From Mimachlamys varia (lineage: Eukaryota; Mollusca; Bivalvia; Pectinida; Pectinidae), in the NCBI GenBank assembly GCA_947623455.1, contig OX392532.1, positions 31,780,792-31,844,791 on the forward strand: 64,000 nt of DNA, in the 5' to 3' direction. Shown here in pieces: positions 1 through 13,053 of the stretch. The notes beneath the pieces were generated by a model, which ran no database searches, was not told the origin of the DNA, and worked only from the letters and a program-made list of their open reading frames with translations. Every line of letters starts with the position of its first letter. Position 1 is the stretch's first letter. A program made the position numbers and the translations under genes.

Positions 1-27
1 AGAAGTTACGTATATTGGGCCTTTAAG
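1..27. mobile_element. Right end of the GGCCCAATATAC MITE, cut by the window edge
   Basis: GAAGTTACGTATATTGGGCC at 2-21 matches the right terminus of the 60235-60606 element. Confidence 0.7.
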
Positions 28-208
28 TCTGTCTAGAATTGCAAGTGGTCAGAAGATTGAACATCATTAGTTATGTGATGCATGCTTAATTGTTATGTAT
101 TCATTCAATACGTCTGCAGAACTTTTAATACATCCCTTTTACAATGTTTTTTTCTTACCTCTCATTTCTCATGCTCCATACACTCGGTATGCATTTTATA
201 TTGTACTA

Positions 209-360
209 CAGTAAAACCTGACTTACTCGAACTCATGGGGACCTGATCCATGGTTTGAGTAAAACATGGTACTGTGACTATTCGAGTAATCCAAGGTTGG
301 TGGAATATGTCCAAATGAGGGGTATTTGAGTAAAACAGGTTCGAGTAAGTCAGGTTTACT
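209..360. mobile_element. MITE with CAGTAAAACCTGACTTACTCG ends
   Basis: Terminal inverted repeats are CAGTAAAACCTGACTTACTC at the left and CGAGTAAGTCAGGTTTACT at the right. The TA at 207-208 before CAGT suggests a Tc1/mariner-like element. Other copies lie near 7.8 kb and 22.0 kb. The minus ORF over it (162-410) is spurious. Confidence 0.72.
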
Positions 361-1110
361 AAATAGATAGTAGTATTAATTTTTTTAAGTAAGTAGATAT
401 ATATTGCCATGTGCTTTTTTAATAATTCATCATATATTGCATGAAACTGAATTGTTCTTGCTCTTCAAACTTACTTCTCTTATATGTATTATCTTATTCG
501 CAATAACTATTATGATCAAAATCGATCAAGTTAATTTTTCCTGTCTTTGTCTAATATGTTGTTTATTCCCTGCTGTGATATTTTCCTGTTTGTCATTATA
601 ATAGCTCTTCAGAACTAAAGTTCCTTGTTATCAATTGTATACGACATTAAAGATTTCTTGTACCTTGTATAGAAATACTACAGGAACATATATATATCCA
701 TACACTGACCATCAGAATGGACAATATTCCAGTGTTCAAGTATGGTCAACTTGACAACAGAAAATATGAATACAAATACAGTGTACAGATAGAGTAACCA
801 AGCTGCATGTACTCAGGTCACATTGTCTAGAGTGTTCCTACTTTGAGGTATAGTTAGCTTAACGAGAGAAAAGCTAAACACCACTACAATGTACAGATAG
901 TTAAATGACCCCCCTACCCCAAGTGCTCCTTCACGTTAGCCATCACAAGTCTAAAGCCTCTCAAGTGAGTAGAGGCATTATATGCCTTGTCAGCTTGCAG
1001 ACAGAACAGAATGAGTGAATTTCCATGATCTGATCATGACCTGAATCCTCTGAGCTGTCCGATTCTACAAATGTGTTGTAAGCTTTGGTCTATTTTCACC
1101 ACTTTTACCC

Positions 1111-1198
1111 TTAACTCGTGCACTCCTTCAATTTTATGATGAACTATCCCAGTATTTAAATTGGAAGAAATCAAATGTCTTCAGAGCTGAATGAGTTA
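1111..1198 (-). mobile_element. 90-bp foldback element, diverged copy
   Basis: Starts TTAACTCGTGCACTCC, has the ATGATGAACTATCCC core, and ends GAGCTGAATGAGTTA. It is the most diverged of the recognisable copies. Confidence 0.6.
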
Positions 1199-1312
1199 TC
1201 TGACAACATCTGACTGAATTGTTTTGTCAACAAATTTGTAACTGTCTTTTCAGCGCTCCTTATCACAAAATACATTTTATGTTTCTTGCATGCATCACAC
1301 AGCGAAATTAAA

Positions 1313-1520
1313 TTGTGACAACAAATTTGTTCGTAAATATCAAAACCTTGAAACATTAAAGCCCTAATTGAGGTGTTTCATGTTAAAAAGAAACTAACGA
1401 AGCCTTCTAGAGGTTAAGTTGTGACAACAAATTTGTTCGTAAATATCAAAATCTTGAAATATTAAAGCCCCCATTGAGGTGTTTCATGTCTAAAAAAAGC
1501 CTAACGAAGTCTTCTTGAGC
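1313..1520. repeat. Two-copy tandem repeat, period 107 bp
   Basis: TTGTGACAACAAATTTGTTC starts at 1313 and again at 1420. The following AAATATCAAAACCTTGAAA and GAGGTGTTTCATGT words are conserved in both. Confidence 0.85.
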
Positions 1521-1786
1521 AGGATTTTTGGGTTTGTAGCGAACATATTCCCATGAATCCCAAGTAGCCCGTAATTAAGAAGACTATATCCGAGACCCCT
1601 CTTATCCCACAAGTACCCTGTACTTGGATGTTACAATACAATATCATAAAGACTATAGCAGCCCAACACACATCCCTTTGATAAAACCAGTCTGTAAGGA
1701 ACCAATGTGTACAAAATGACCTAAATATGTGACCTCAATATCAGATTTTTAGTCATATAGCACTAATATATATAGGTTAAGTGTAA

Positions 1787-2060
1787 TACTGTATTCGCAG
1801 TAATTAGTACCCCTCCCCTTCTATTGAGGTTTTAACATTCAATATAAGCACCCCTACAAATCATGACACAACTAAATTATTTTATAACAAAACAAAAATA
1901 AATATTGTCAAATTACACAAAATTATAGCCGTTTTTTTGTTTAAAAAAAATTTCATATTTATTGATATGTTAAAAAAAAAAAAACATCCGGATCTTAATT
2001 CTATTCAGCACCCCCTTTGTAACCAATTTTGTTGGGTGCCCTAAGCACTATTTAAGGCAA
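1787..2060. mobile_element. MITE-like element with CCGTATTCGCGGTAAT ends (copy 1)
   Basis: Starts ACTGTATTCGCAGTAATTAG followed by TACCCCTCCCCTTCTATTG, and carries a GCACCCCCTTTGTAACC right half. Its right end is eroded. It shares organisation with 3664-4036. Confidence 0.6.
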
Positions 2061-3663
2061 ACTTTTCCTTGCTCTCTACAAGTGTGAAAACGGAGGAAAT
2101 TTAGACTTTGGTCAGAACAAAAGCTTGTGTGATAAAATTATCAGTAGAATTTTGTTGGAATTTTAGTTTGGTTAACCAACTGTAATTTAACTGTAATTTT
2201 GATAAATCCACACAGCAATCAAGATCAATGACAATGAGAGAGTTACAATTGCTTGCTGTTCCTGGTTGAGCCGTCTTAGGTCAATATTGTTTTTAGTTGG
2301 TGTAATAAAATCACAGATCAACCTCATCAACAGGCTATAATTGTATAATGTACGGAATGTGTTATTCTATAAACACCTGCACTTGTCGACACTGAATTTA
2401 ATATCACATGATTCAATCACAGAATTTTTCTAAAAAACTTAGAAAATAAGACTTAAAACTAGTGGTGTATTGAATAAATTTAGTGGCGATGCATTACAAG
2501 CATAAAACGTAAGCAAGTAAACAAAAAAAATTAATCATACCCCCCATGGTACATATTTCAGTTTTATACACAGAAACTTGGACAAAGCAGACCCAGTGTT
2601 ATGCAAGGCAAGATAAAGATCTGTACTTCTCGCTTACAAAGGACACTCAATACGATATCCCATAATGCATTGATCCAGCTATTGATACATCTCGCATAAT
2701 ATTTGTTCAAATAGATTCTATGTTCCGTATGTACACTATATTTACTAAAGAACGGAACATGAAGGGTGTTCATGTTTCATAATGAGGAGGTATTAACAAC
2801 AGACAATTAACGAGTCGTACCACTACAATCAAGAGTGAGAATAGAGGCCCGAAAATTCAAAAAAAGGTAAAAAACGTAATCTAAATCTCTTATATCTCAA
2901 TGACTTCTCAGTTTCAAACATTAGAAAAAAAATCATTTCAAAGCATCTAAGGTTTCTTCAACAAAACGATTTATTCATGCACCGTAGATACTTTTATAGT
3001 TGTTTGGATGCCCATCGTTCTATAATGGGATTTTAGCGGGACTTCGGGTAATACCCTGGTGTTAAAGGGCTCTGGCTTTACCGTATCAATGATCCTTTAA
3101 ATTTCCTAAGCTGTACAGGTATCAATAGAATATACGTCTGAATGGGAAATCACTATATAAACAACATTCCACATTTCACAGGAAGCCCTACAAACTTTCT
3201 TTGCCAATCAATAGCGTAACTGAAGCCCATGAACGTTCCAACCTTAGATGTGTGTGTATGCGAATATTTGAACATTTTATTAAAACTGAATTGGACCCTA
3301 CAACGACACTCGATGAGAAATATATATGTGTCTATTTTAAGTGTTTTTTAAAATTCAATTTAGCTGTGGGAACTGTCTTTGAATCTTTGAGAGTGAATAA
3401 ATCAGAGATCAATTCAGTACATATGTGTGCGAATATCCTTGAAACTCTGGAGCTGAAGTGAATCATTTCATAAATGATATGTATCATTTAGATAGGTGTG
3501 TGAGAAATGTCCTTCAAACTTAAATAATATTATTTCAATATAGGTGTAGCAAATATCCTTAAAACATTGAACTAAATAATTGATGTCTTTCAAAAAAGAA
3601 CCATTTAAGCAATGTACAAGAAACAAGACTTGTCAAAAATTTCTTATAAAGAGCAATTTTTTA

Positions 3664-4036
3664 TACCGTATTCACAGTTATTTGGCGCCCCTCCCCTTAT
3701 AAGTTTCGTGCCCCCCCCCCCTCCCTTCTAGGGAGGTATTAAAATTATATTAGAGCAACACAAATAAATTATTCTATTTACGGAAAACCTCACTTTGCGC
3801 TTGTTTACAAGAAAACCCCCAAAAAGATCGTAAATAAGTCTACAAATTCTCCAAAATTGATGCCAATATCATCGCATATCATAAGTACTACCCATTCTTG
3901 TCATAATACATCATACTGATTTACGTTATAAAAATGACCTTTTTTCATCCAGATCTTAGTTTTGTTAACCAATTTAAGGGCCCCCTTTGGAAATAATTTA
4001 TTTGGTACCCTGTGAGCGCTTATTACCGCGAATATA
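3664..4036. mobile_element. MITE-like element with CCGTATTCGCGGTAAT ends (copy 2)
   Basis: ACCGTATTCACAGTTATTTG at the left faces GCGCTTATTACCGCGAATAT at the right. The interior has GCGCCCCTCCCCTTATAAG, CATCCAGATCTTAG and GGGCCCCCTTTGG, also found in copy 1. Confidence 0.65.
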
Positions 4037-6709
4037 GCAATTGTTTTTTCTTGATAAATTCTTTTGTTCCATGAAACAAACTTGTTTCTGCCTTAATTCA
4101 TGCATACACAGTATCAACATCACATTCTAGGTTTTCAAACACCCCCAACACGTACTGCCATATTGTTTCTGGATTGTATACATTTTATAAACATGCTTTC
4201 TTTTGCTTTGTAGCAATTGCTATCAAAGGTATTGAAATTTAAACATAATTTACACAAAGTTTGCACTGTTTAAAAACTTGTTTGTCCTAACAAACTAAGC
4301 TCATTGAAATGAAAACAAATAGTTTTAAATATTATTTGATTGCTGTATACCGGTATATTGGAGAATCAAATATGTACAATGCTAATAGGGAAATGGACCT
4401 GTTTGTTTTTCTGGTTTCTCTACACAAAGGTATCTCATATTTATGGATCTGAAATCGAGACCCTTCAGAAAAATTCAATACTTTTGACAAAGCTTGCAGA
4501 AAATTCACACAACGTTCTAAATTCAGAACTCAACATCTGGTATCAAATTCACATCAAAAGGTACATTTTCTATTGAAACAATGATTCATTGATCTGATAT
4601 ATATTGAACAGAACATATATTATGAATATTTATTTCAGAATAGCTGGTAAATATCAATTTGAATACCACATAATACATGTACACTTCAGCTGCCAATTTC
4701 AAGAAACGAAAAAAGGAAAGGTTGACAGAAATGTTTCAAAACTGAAAATAATGGAATCACGAAGTAGGAATTTGGAATATTTCACACAAATGAAATCTAC
4801 AGGAAAGTAAGTTTGCAAATAAAATCTCACCAACAATCAGATAAAAAAAACATTTCTTAAAGCCAAACAAATTGAGTAGGTGATCGTTTATCTTGCCGTT
4901 GTTTCCTCCAATTTCTCGACGTTGGTTGTAAAGAAATCAATCGAATAGAGACTTAACACACAGAACCAAACAGACAAGTTCGCCCGATATCGGAGTTTAG
5001 AGTACAGTCAAACCTTCGTATCTTGGAATATTGGATGACAAGATGAATCTTCCAAGACTTTCATTTGACAATACGGCATTTCAAGAAACAGTACAGACAA
5101 GCCTATAGCTTCCTTCTCAATATAGAGTTTGTAATTTCTTAGATATTATTCCTCCAGATGATCAATGATGAAGGACTGAATTTAAGGATTGGCTATTTAC
5201 CAACTAACACCCCCTCCTTCTACCTATCAACATCAATAACACATGGTCAACCAAAAATTGTAAAAATTTGCTTCAAATTGCTCCATTTTCCACATATTTT
5301 CATGAAGAGCATGTACCATAAATGATGAAAAAAACTTGGCGCCAACAGCGATCAAGTAACATTTTATTTACATGGGTCTTTTTTTGTAAATAATGCCAAA
5401 AACTATGGGTCCCACAGTGTTAAATTGAAGTATTTCCAGAATTTCTATGAGTCCTTTCATAATGTTATGAGTACTGGACTCGGGACTCGCACATAGATTG
5501 ATCACTGCGCCAAATTAAAGGAAATGACAAGGCACAATTTAAGTTAGATATACTTTTCCTAAAATGAAATTCTTTGTACCAGGTAGTCTAAGTTTCCCCC
5601 ACTTCAACAGATATACAAATTGTTTATCCAAATTCTAAGTTCAATGGTGCTGGGGTTTTTCTAACCAATCAATTCAAAACCTACACTGCAACTTCTGGGT
5701 ATCCTTATTATCTGTCTTTGAAAAAATTCATAATTTCATGAAAAAAAACACATAAATAAATCAAATTAATACCCGTTGGGTTAGCCTTATACAGCATATA
5801 CCCTTGTAAAGACATGTGTATTCATTTGAGGGACTGCATGACAAGGGGGTACTTGTAGGTCTCTGCATCTGAGAATGTTTTTTTTACAAGGTCTCGGGAG
5901 TCAAAATACATCTCATACATTGGTACTTGCAAATTTGAATGGTCTTTTTCTATCCAACTTCAATCAAATAACTTTCCTATAATTAAACAAGAATTTTCGA
6001 ACTTTTCACATACAGCGTACTTGCAATCGCATCTCATAAAACTAAGTTTAAAAGTACCTCCATTAACTAAAGAGTTCCACAGCAGGAAACTGCAACAGAT
6101 TTCAAACATGTTTGATTGCAGATTTTTGAAAGTGTAGTTAACAATTACATACACAACCTTAATTTTATTCCACATCGTAGCTTCACACCGAATAAAACCG
6201 CGAGGCAACAAACATCCCCTCTAATTAACTGTACATAGAGTACATACATTTGAATTAGGTAATGGAAACAAATGATCAATTAATGAGTTCAAGTGAACTC
6301 TGCAATGATTAAAGCAAACTCAGTGTTTTTTGTATCGCAAAATTTTCTATACCAGTACTCTATACCATTTGTTTGAAATTTTTTCATTGTTAAAAATACA
6401 TTCAGTTCCTTCTACAAATAATTTAAATCCAATTATTACTCCCATCACAAACGAAATTTATCACAAAACTTGTGGCATTTGGACCCTAATTAAATATCAT
6501 ATGCCTCCAAACATGAGAATCAACAGTACTTTTGATTTTCAAATTGAAATAATCATTATTTCCTGAAAGTTCAATCTGAATTCCTACAAAATGAAAACTC
6601 ATAAACATATTTTTCAACTGCCTGGGGAGTATATATACAGTCAATGCTGCCATTTTGGTGATGGCATGCAGCTAGCATTCAACAATTAAAGTTCTGCCCA
6701 ACCACATAC

Positions 6710-6840
6710 TCATTTACAGCTGCATAGACTAGAACAGACAACTCATTTACAGCTCCACAGACTAGAACAGACAACACATTCACAGCTGCAAAGACTAGAA
6801 CAGACAAAACATTTACAGCTACATAGACTAGAACAGACAG
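6710..6840. repeat. 33-bp tandem repeat, four copies
   Basis: Units of the form CATTTACAGCTGCATAGACT with AGAACAGACAA start at 6710, 6743, 6776 and 6809. Confidence 0.9.
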
Positions 6841-6908
6841 AGTAAAGGTATCTTGTTCAAGAATATGAAATAGAACAATGCCATGATTTGAACCTGCAAC
6901 TCTTCAGT

Positions 6909-7158
6909 TAAATATAAATATAAACTTTATTTATTTTACAACAATTATGAAACAAGTTATCCAACTTATATTAATCACTCTTGTTGGCTCCAATGTTAGC
7001 GCGCGAGGGGTCTTACTGTGGGAGGAAATCAGAGTACCCGGAGAAAACCCACGTGGTCGGGCAGGTGACCCCATATCTTTTCACGTCCGGTCGGGGAATC
7101 GAACCCCGGCCGCCTTGGTGAAAGGCAAGTGCGCTATCCACTGCACCACCCGACCACC
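6909..7158 (-). mobile_element. SINE with tRNA-Glu-like head, full length
   Basis: Read on the minus strand it begins with a tRNA-like head. An A box, TGGTGCAGTGGATAGCGC, lies at 7148-7131. A TTTCACC anticodon-loop-like segment and a perfect B box, GGGGTTCGATTCC, lie at 7107-7095. The TTTCACC..AGGCGGCC..GGGTTCGA order matches tRNA-Glu(UUC). A core containing CCGGGTACTCTGATTTCC follows, then an AT-rich tail with TTATTTAAATAAA-like sequence. It is flanked by a 12-bp target-site duplication, CAACTCTTCAGT, at 6897-6908 and 7159-7170, which fixes the ends. The intact boxes and perfect duplication suggest a fairly recent insertion. It lies in intron 4, about 290 bp downstream of exon 4. Confidence 0.87.
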
Positions 7159-7444
7159 CAACTCTTCAGTCAGTAGCCTGGCATTAGACTACAGTGCCTG
7201 CTGAGAAACAGGGTATTGCTACATCAGAATTATTAAACAATCGAACCATGTTATTCTAAACTCGAATAACTCAAAGATCCTTTTTAATTTGAAGTGCAAG
7301 TCGGTCCCAGGCATACTTCACACTACACATTTGAACTCACTGAACTCAAAAGTTTCCCAAGATCCCGTCAACTTCAAAATAATTAGGTTCAACTATACAT
7401 CACAATATGACATGAGCAGATACCATTTTATCAGAAATGCCTAC

Positions 7445-7646
7445 CTTCAATATGGGCACAATCCTCTCTTGTTCTCGACTTCGTATGTTGATGCGTGACA
7501 CGATTCGTGACCCGAGGCCCTGTGACGTGTACGATTCGTGCCGATGGTGGTCCCGTTCATACTCAATACTCCAAACGATCCTACCAGTTCCCATGTTCGA
7601 TCCTGTATCCTCCACTTCTACTCGCCATTTGAAAATTTCCTCCACT
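7445..7646 (-). CDS. TMEM132-like exon 4
   Basis: This 202-nt exon has acceptor GTATTTCCAG|AGTGG and donor ATTGAAG|GTAGGC. The first base completes Lys354. It then encodes VEEIFKWRVEVEDTG (355-369), GRIVWSIEYERDH (about 374-386), and ends ERIVPILK at residue 421 in phase 0. The phrase (F/L)xWxxEVE...G(R)IVWxxEY is a strong family signature. It lies in the extracellular region before the cysteine-rich 'CKSxDEDVxKVSxxC' stretch of known family members, which is not found in the remaining 7.4 kb. The overlapping plus-strand frame (7437-7721) is a shadow. Confidence 0.9.
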
Positions 7647-7799
7647 CTGGAAATACATGAAGATGAATTCTGTCACAAAAATTGCACAGATGAAGTGTTA
7701 ACTTATGTACATACAAACTAATCATAAGAAGTTTAAAGCACACAGACAATAGTCAAGTTCCATCACCCAATATTCAATATGCCTTTTTTTCATAAAGAT

Positions 7800-7981
7800 T
7801 ACAGGTAAGAACCCCATATTCTGGAACCAGGTTTTCTCGAATACCCCTTATTCTTCAAACAGGTTGTTTTGTCCCGACCGAGTTTGTATGTATTCAACCA
7901 ACCTCGGATTACTCGAATATCACGAATTCCTCGAAATATTTATCAGATCCCAACGAGTTCCAGTAAGTGGGGTTTTATTGC
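7800..7981. mobile_element. MITE, same family as 209-360, diverged
   Basis: ACAGGTAAGAACCCCATATT at the left and TCCAGTAAGTGGGGTTTTAT at the right. The interior shares TTACTCGAATA and CTCGAATACCCC words with the other copies. Confidence 0.6.
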
Positions 7982-9669
7982 AAATACTTAAAAAAAATTT
8001 TTTTTAAATTGCTGCAAGCTCATCATCTAGAATCTACAAGTTGTTTTCACTCTTTTTTGACATTCTTTATTTCAGTATCATATTCTTTCTGTTACTTTCG
8101 ATCTTGATAGCTGAAGTCAAAAGGTTCAGGAAAAATTCCTAACCTTTCCGACAATTTATATCGAAATGTCATTAACTAGTAATTACCATAAAGATCATGA
8201 AGAAATCCTCTCTAATACAGAACTATGGAAAATTTATAAGTTAGCGCAACTTAAAGGCGGATCATTCAGATTACATGATCCACATCACATTGTCCCCAAC
8301 AGTTACGACTTTGTAAAATTAAGGATCAAACTTGGTGCAATCGGAGCCGTTCCCATTAACACCAACTAACAGGTTTGACCTTAATGGCTGCCTGATTCCA
8401 CTTAAGTGCAGGCTCTAAGATGGCAAAACTGTTGTCGCCTTTGAGGTTTCCTGTTAGCAAACTTAAGGCAACCAGTGCTAAGATCGTAAAACATGCGGAA
8501 AGTATCCATAAAAAAAATTCACATGGGGTGATGACCATAAAATGGTTTGTTGAAAATTTTGTGAGAAAACATGAAATAACAAGGTTCTTTGTGGTTTCCT
8601 ATCATGAAATGTCCATTTAAAAAATTTCAGGAAAAGAAAATATTTTGAATATTGGATAAAAAAGTCAAATACAAAATTTTAAAGTCACTTAATAATGAAC
8701 TCAATCAGACAGTATTTCATAGATTGTAATATTGTCTCACTTTGGAAGCTCAAAATAAGCTTATAATATTTCCTTCACAATACATAAAGATGAATCTGTG
8801 TAAATCCAACCATTTATTTGTATTCCATCGAAATATGCTATTTTGAATGGTAGGAGGTGTGTCGTTAAGGCTACATGGTATACATTTTTTTTATCAGATT
8901 CCTCATTACATCAAAGATCAAAAGGAATCAAGATCATTTCTCTCATCACCCAAAGGTGTCTAATGGTAAAACATGTATTAGCACATTGGGCGTTGAAAGT
9001 CAGGAAGGGTTAAAAGTCCCGAAGAATGAAATTTCCCAAAGGTCGTCAGGTCAGGTTCCTAAGGCCAACAAATCAGGACTTAATGGAGCTCAAGGTCAAT
9101 GAACCATACTTTTACCCATCAGGATTCAGAGAGGAGGGGGGGGGGGGGGGGGGGGGGGGCAACTTCAGCAAGAGATGTAAGAAAATGCCTGAGTGAAAGG
9201 TGAATTTGAGATTATAACCATGCTTAATAGTATTTATAATAATCAAAGTCTTTTTCTACTCTATCTTCAGGTTACTAGAAAAGTTTTGTTATTTTCTACA
9301 GATTGAAATGAATGAAAAAAACCTTTTTATCAAAATATTTTTAAGTTGACCAGGCCTTTGGAAGATTTGTACAATCTTGGTTATATAGCTGTACATACAT
9401 ATATATGTAAAAGGCTTTTCCCCCTGTTTATCAGCCATATTGTTGCTTTACAGATTTAGCCAAGCGTGGGTTTTACATTACAGGGTAGATTTCACTTCCA
9501 TAGGGACCCAAATCATTTAAAAACACATTTTGCCATCTCCCCAGTAGGCACATAGGCCAAACGACTGTCCAACAGTATATGTACTGGTTAAGGTCAACTG
9601 TACGTTTTCCTGAATTATAGTCGCCATATTCATGTACCACGATAGAAAGTGACACAAGAAAAAACCTTA

Positions 9670-10398
9670 CTCCACCTACTCCAACAAAAGTTTCTTTCCT
9701 GAGACTCCACCTACTCCAACATATGTTTCTTTCCTGAGACTCCACCTACTCCAACATAAGTTTCTTTCCTGAGACTCCACCTACTCCAACAAAAGTTTCT
9801 TTCCTGAGACTCCACCTACTCCAACATAAGTTTCTTTCCTGAGACTCCACCTACTCCAACATAAGTTTCTTTCCTGAGACTCCACCTACTCCAACATAAG
9901 TTTCTTTCCTGAGACTCCACCTACTCCAACATAAGTTTCTTTTCTGAGACTCCACCTACTCCAACATAAGTTTCTTTTCTGAGACTCCACCTACTCCAAC
10001 ATAAGTTTCTTTTCTGAGACTCCACGTACTCCAACATAAGTTTCTTTCCTGAGACTCCACCTACTCCAACACAAGTTTCTTTTCTGAGACTCCACCTACT
10101 CCAACATAAGTTTCTTTTCTGAGACTCCACCTACTCCAACATAAGTTTCTTTTCTGAGACTCCACCTACTCCAACATAAGTTTCTTTCCTGAGACTCCAC
10201 CTACTCCAACACAAGTTTCTTTTCTGAGACTCCACCTACTCCAACAAAAGTTTGTTTCCTGAGACTCCACCTACTCCAACATAAGTTTCTTTTCTGAGAC
10301 TCCACCTACTCCAACAAAAGTTTCTTTCCTGAGACTCCACCTACTCCAACATAAGTTTCTTTCCTGAGACTCCACCTATTCCAACATAAGTTTTTTTC
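9670..10398. repeat. 35-bp minisatellite, about 21 copies
   Basis: Unit GAGACTCCACCTACTCCAAC plus ATAAGTTTCTTTCCT. Variants are mainly TTTCCT/TTTTCT and ATAAG/AAAAG/ACAAG. Because 35 is not a multiple of three, the minus-strand frames read three different peptide repeats in turn (ORFs 9473-9745 and 9921-10130), which argues against a protein role. Confidence 0.95.
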
Positions 10399-11230
10399 CT
10401 GGGTTTGTGCATACTGCTATAATCAAATGTATTTACAGAACATTTCCAATATAACTCTTGACAGTTATAATTTTATTTTTTTTGTATTTGTTTTATCTTC
10501 AGAAATTTTATATACAATGCAAAGTACAATATTTTTCTAATAATGTATCACATTCACTTCTTGGTAATTGTCAAACCCAATTCTCAAACACAAATACAAA
10601 GGTTAAATGAAAGGCTTTGTCAGCAGGCTGTTACCTCATCCTCAAAAGACATGGGACATCTGTTTACTTTTAAAATGTTGAATTTACTTTTTGTACAAGA
10701 TTTCAATTCAGCGAATCCTTCACTACCTCTACCTCCTCTCCCTTCCTAATTTGTTATTGGTCAATCTCCATTTCCAATAGCTCATTTATATTGCAATGTA
10801 TTATTTGATAAACAGAAACCACACTGCCCAGACATAACTCTTATTGGCTGTTGAAACCTGTCGTAGGCACCATATTTAAGATGGTGTGCATATACTTTAT
10901 CTTAAGAGTTATCTCCCTTGAGATCCTTTTAATATGAATATTTTGCTTTTTGGGGTTATTCCCCTTGAGATTAGTTTTCACCATTCAAAGACGCCACCTC
11001 TAAAAACATTTTAGAATTATCTCTCTTGAGATTTTTTCAATTTTCATTGTCTAATATTTCAAAATTTGTATTATCATAGCCATCATATTAATAAAGATGA
11101 TATCTGGTTTTGCCTTTTTTTGTATTTAGAGTTACCTCCCTTTGATATGCTTTCATCATTTGAAACCATCACTTCATCATTCTAAATTATCCAGGTATAA
11201 CCAAATAATGCATTCTGGACTGTAAATATT

Positions 11231-11322
11231 TTAAATAATTCACCCCCTGAAGACACATTTGAACTCTTCCAATTGAAAGGTTAGAATAGGTCATTAAGAA
11301 ATTTCAGGAGTGAATGAGTCAA
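11231..11322 (+). mobile_element. 90-bp foldback element
   Basis: TTAAATAATTCACCCCCTGA start, TTTGAACTCTTCCAATTG in the middle, and CAGGAGTGAATGAGTCAA end. The two ends are inverted repeats of each other. Confidence 0.75.
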
Positions 11323-11450
11323 ATGATGTCACAACAGTTTACATTGTCTCCTTTGAATCAATATTTTGCTGCCCAAATTATGAATCTGTGATAAAATATT
11401 TATATTTATCATAAGATAAAGTAGGAATCCATCAGTGAAGGCCTCTTCCA

Positions 11451-11539
11451 TAAATTGTTCACCCCTTAAGACATTTTTGAAACTTCCTATTCAAAAGTTG
11501 GAATAGTTCATAATAAAATATCAGGGGTGGATGGATTAA
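11451..11539 (+). mobile_element. 90-bp foldback element
   Basis: TAAATTGTTCACCCCTTAAG to CAGGGGTGGATGGATTAA, about 130 bp from the previous copy and in the same orientation. Confidence 0.7.
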
Positions 11540-13053
11540 AACAGCTATTTACATTAACAGAACACATCTTGGTTTCAGGAAAATCTATTTTGTTCTAAAG
11601 TGATTTCATCCCCAGAGGCTCACTTAACATATAGCCAGGTATCAAGTAGCTGTATTTGTTCTGTGTTTGTAAACAAATACATCGCTGTTTTTTCACAGTT
11701 TTCAGCTGATAAAAGCTGTTACTCGGTTAATGTATTGATTTCTCTAGAAGGTCAGACACTGTTTTGCATTCAAAGCTTTTTAAAAATTAATCAAGATTTT
11801 ATTAGAATTCTTTGAAAGTCCTCGAGAATCGTGTCTTCAACACAAAATCCCTTCATGATTCAAGAGTGAGAGTCGGGAGATCTCGGGAAGAACATCAATA
11901 GCTGGCAAAACTTCAAGGGCATGCCGTGGTATGGAAAAGTAATAAAGGGAGTGTGAGGAGGTTTTTTCAAACGATGAAACGCGAATGAAGTGTTAACTTA
12001 TCTTCAAGTGCAATGTTGTATTTGTTTCGCAGTAAAATGCATTAAATACCTCTGATGTATAATTGATATAGTAAATACTATGTAGCAGACTTACATCAAT
12101 ATTTTGTTGTATAATAATTATAATGTTGGAACAGTTTTGTAGTACATTAAAAGCTAAAAAAAATATTGTGTATCTAAATCATTTTTGTAGTGCATTATAA
12201 CATTTTTTTGTAGTAAAATGCAGAAAAATTGTTGTACCCACAGTAAATTTCTGTAAACAGTACAAAACTTCATGTGAGGGGTAAAAAAAAAAAGTGAAAA
12301 AAAAAGATGGAAAATTCCTTGAATAGAAAATAAACACAGCATCATCCACAGTTTCTTATCTCGGCCTCCAGTGCTGTATGTATGCCACCATCGTTTATGT
12401 ACGAAAGCTTCAGGAATGATAAGAAATCAATTTTATTTGATGGAGAAAAATTACAGATTAGCACTGCTTCAACTCCTCACAATAACCTATGACTGCTGTG
12501 AGGGTTCATCATTGATTTTTGGAGACCTCCTAACACCTATATCCATCCAAAAAATGTCTTCCCATTTTTATGACGATATAAGTTGTTCATAAATTTTTAC
12601 TTTTACACAGGGTCAAGTCGTCTTGACCTAGTTTCTCCAACATAAAACCACTGACACGGGAACTCCAATAGATATCGTTACTGATAGCCGTATCAGTTTT
12701 GGTGTTAACCAATGTTCCTCTGGCATGTTTTATCGTGTCCGTATTGATATCAACATGTAAATTGGAATTACAATTGATACCTTGCCAAAAAAATGGATTT
12801 TTAGGGTTGGATGTTACAGAAATCCTCACATATAATGTATTTGCTCTATTTACATCTTATATCACGATCAAATTTGTTCCATATCACAAATTTGTTTTTT
12901 GTCAGTGGACCAAATATATTTCCCAACCACAAAAGAAATAACATATATGCATGTCTTGGTTTAATCATATGTTAGTGTTTTTTATACCACAGAAGAATTT
13001 TTGATACAGAAGAGTTTTGGCTTCATATTGTTGGCATTCCGTGTCATTAAATG

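Larger units (their letters stand above)
1..7444 (-). other. Intron 4 (5' part), no fifth exon seen
   Basis: The sequence past exon 4 contains a SINE, three MITE-like elements, a 107-bp tandem pair and a 33-bp tandem repeat. I looked for the next TMEM132 block (two Cys around an acidic DED-like core, then a VFVNG-like motif) on the minus strand and did not find it. Small exons could be missed by eye. Confidence 0.55.

Noticed and set aside
5015..5100. Possible pogo/Tigger-type MITE beginning ACAGTCAAACCTTCGTATCT
   Set aside because: A single end with weak similarity to 15389-15420 (ACAGTTGAACCTTGTTATCT). I could not find the second end of either, so I did not call an element.
7091..7150. Possible functional tRNA-Glu gene
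   Set aside because: The promoter boxes are good, but the acceptor and anticodon stems do not pair properly. The head continues into a SINE body with target-site duplications.
8166..8620. Overlapping plus and minus ORFs of 60-67 codons
   Set aside because: No motif, no splice context and no similarity to TMEM132. Probably chance or a worn-out repeat.
9670..10398. CRISPR-like appearance of the 35-bp repeat array
   Set aside because: There are no spacers. Units are head to tail and the window is clearly eukaryotic.
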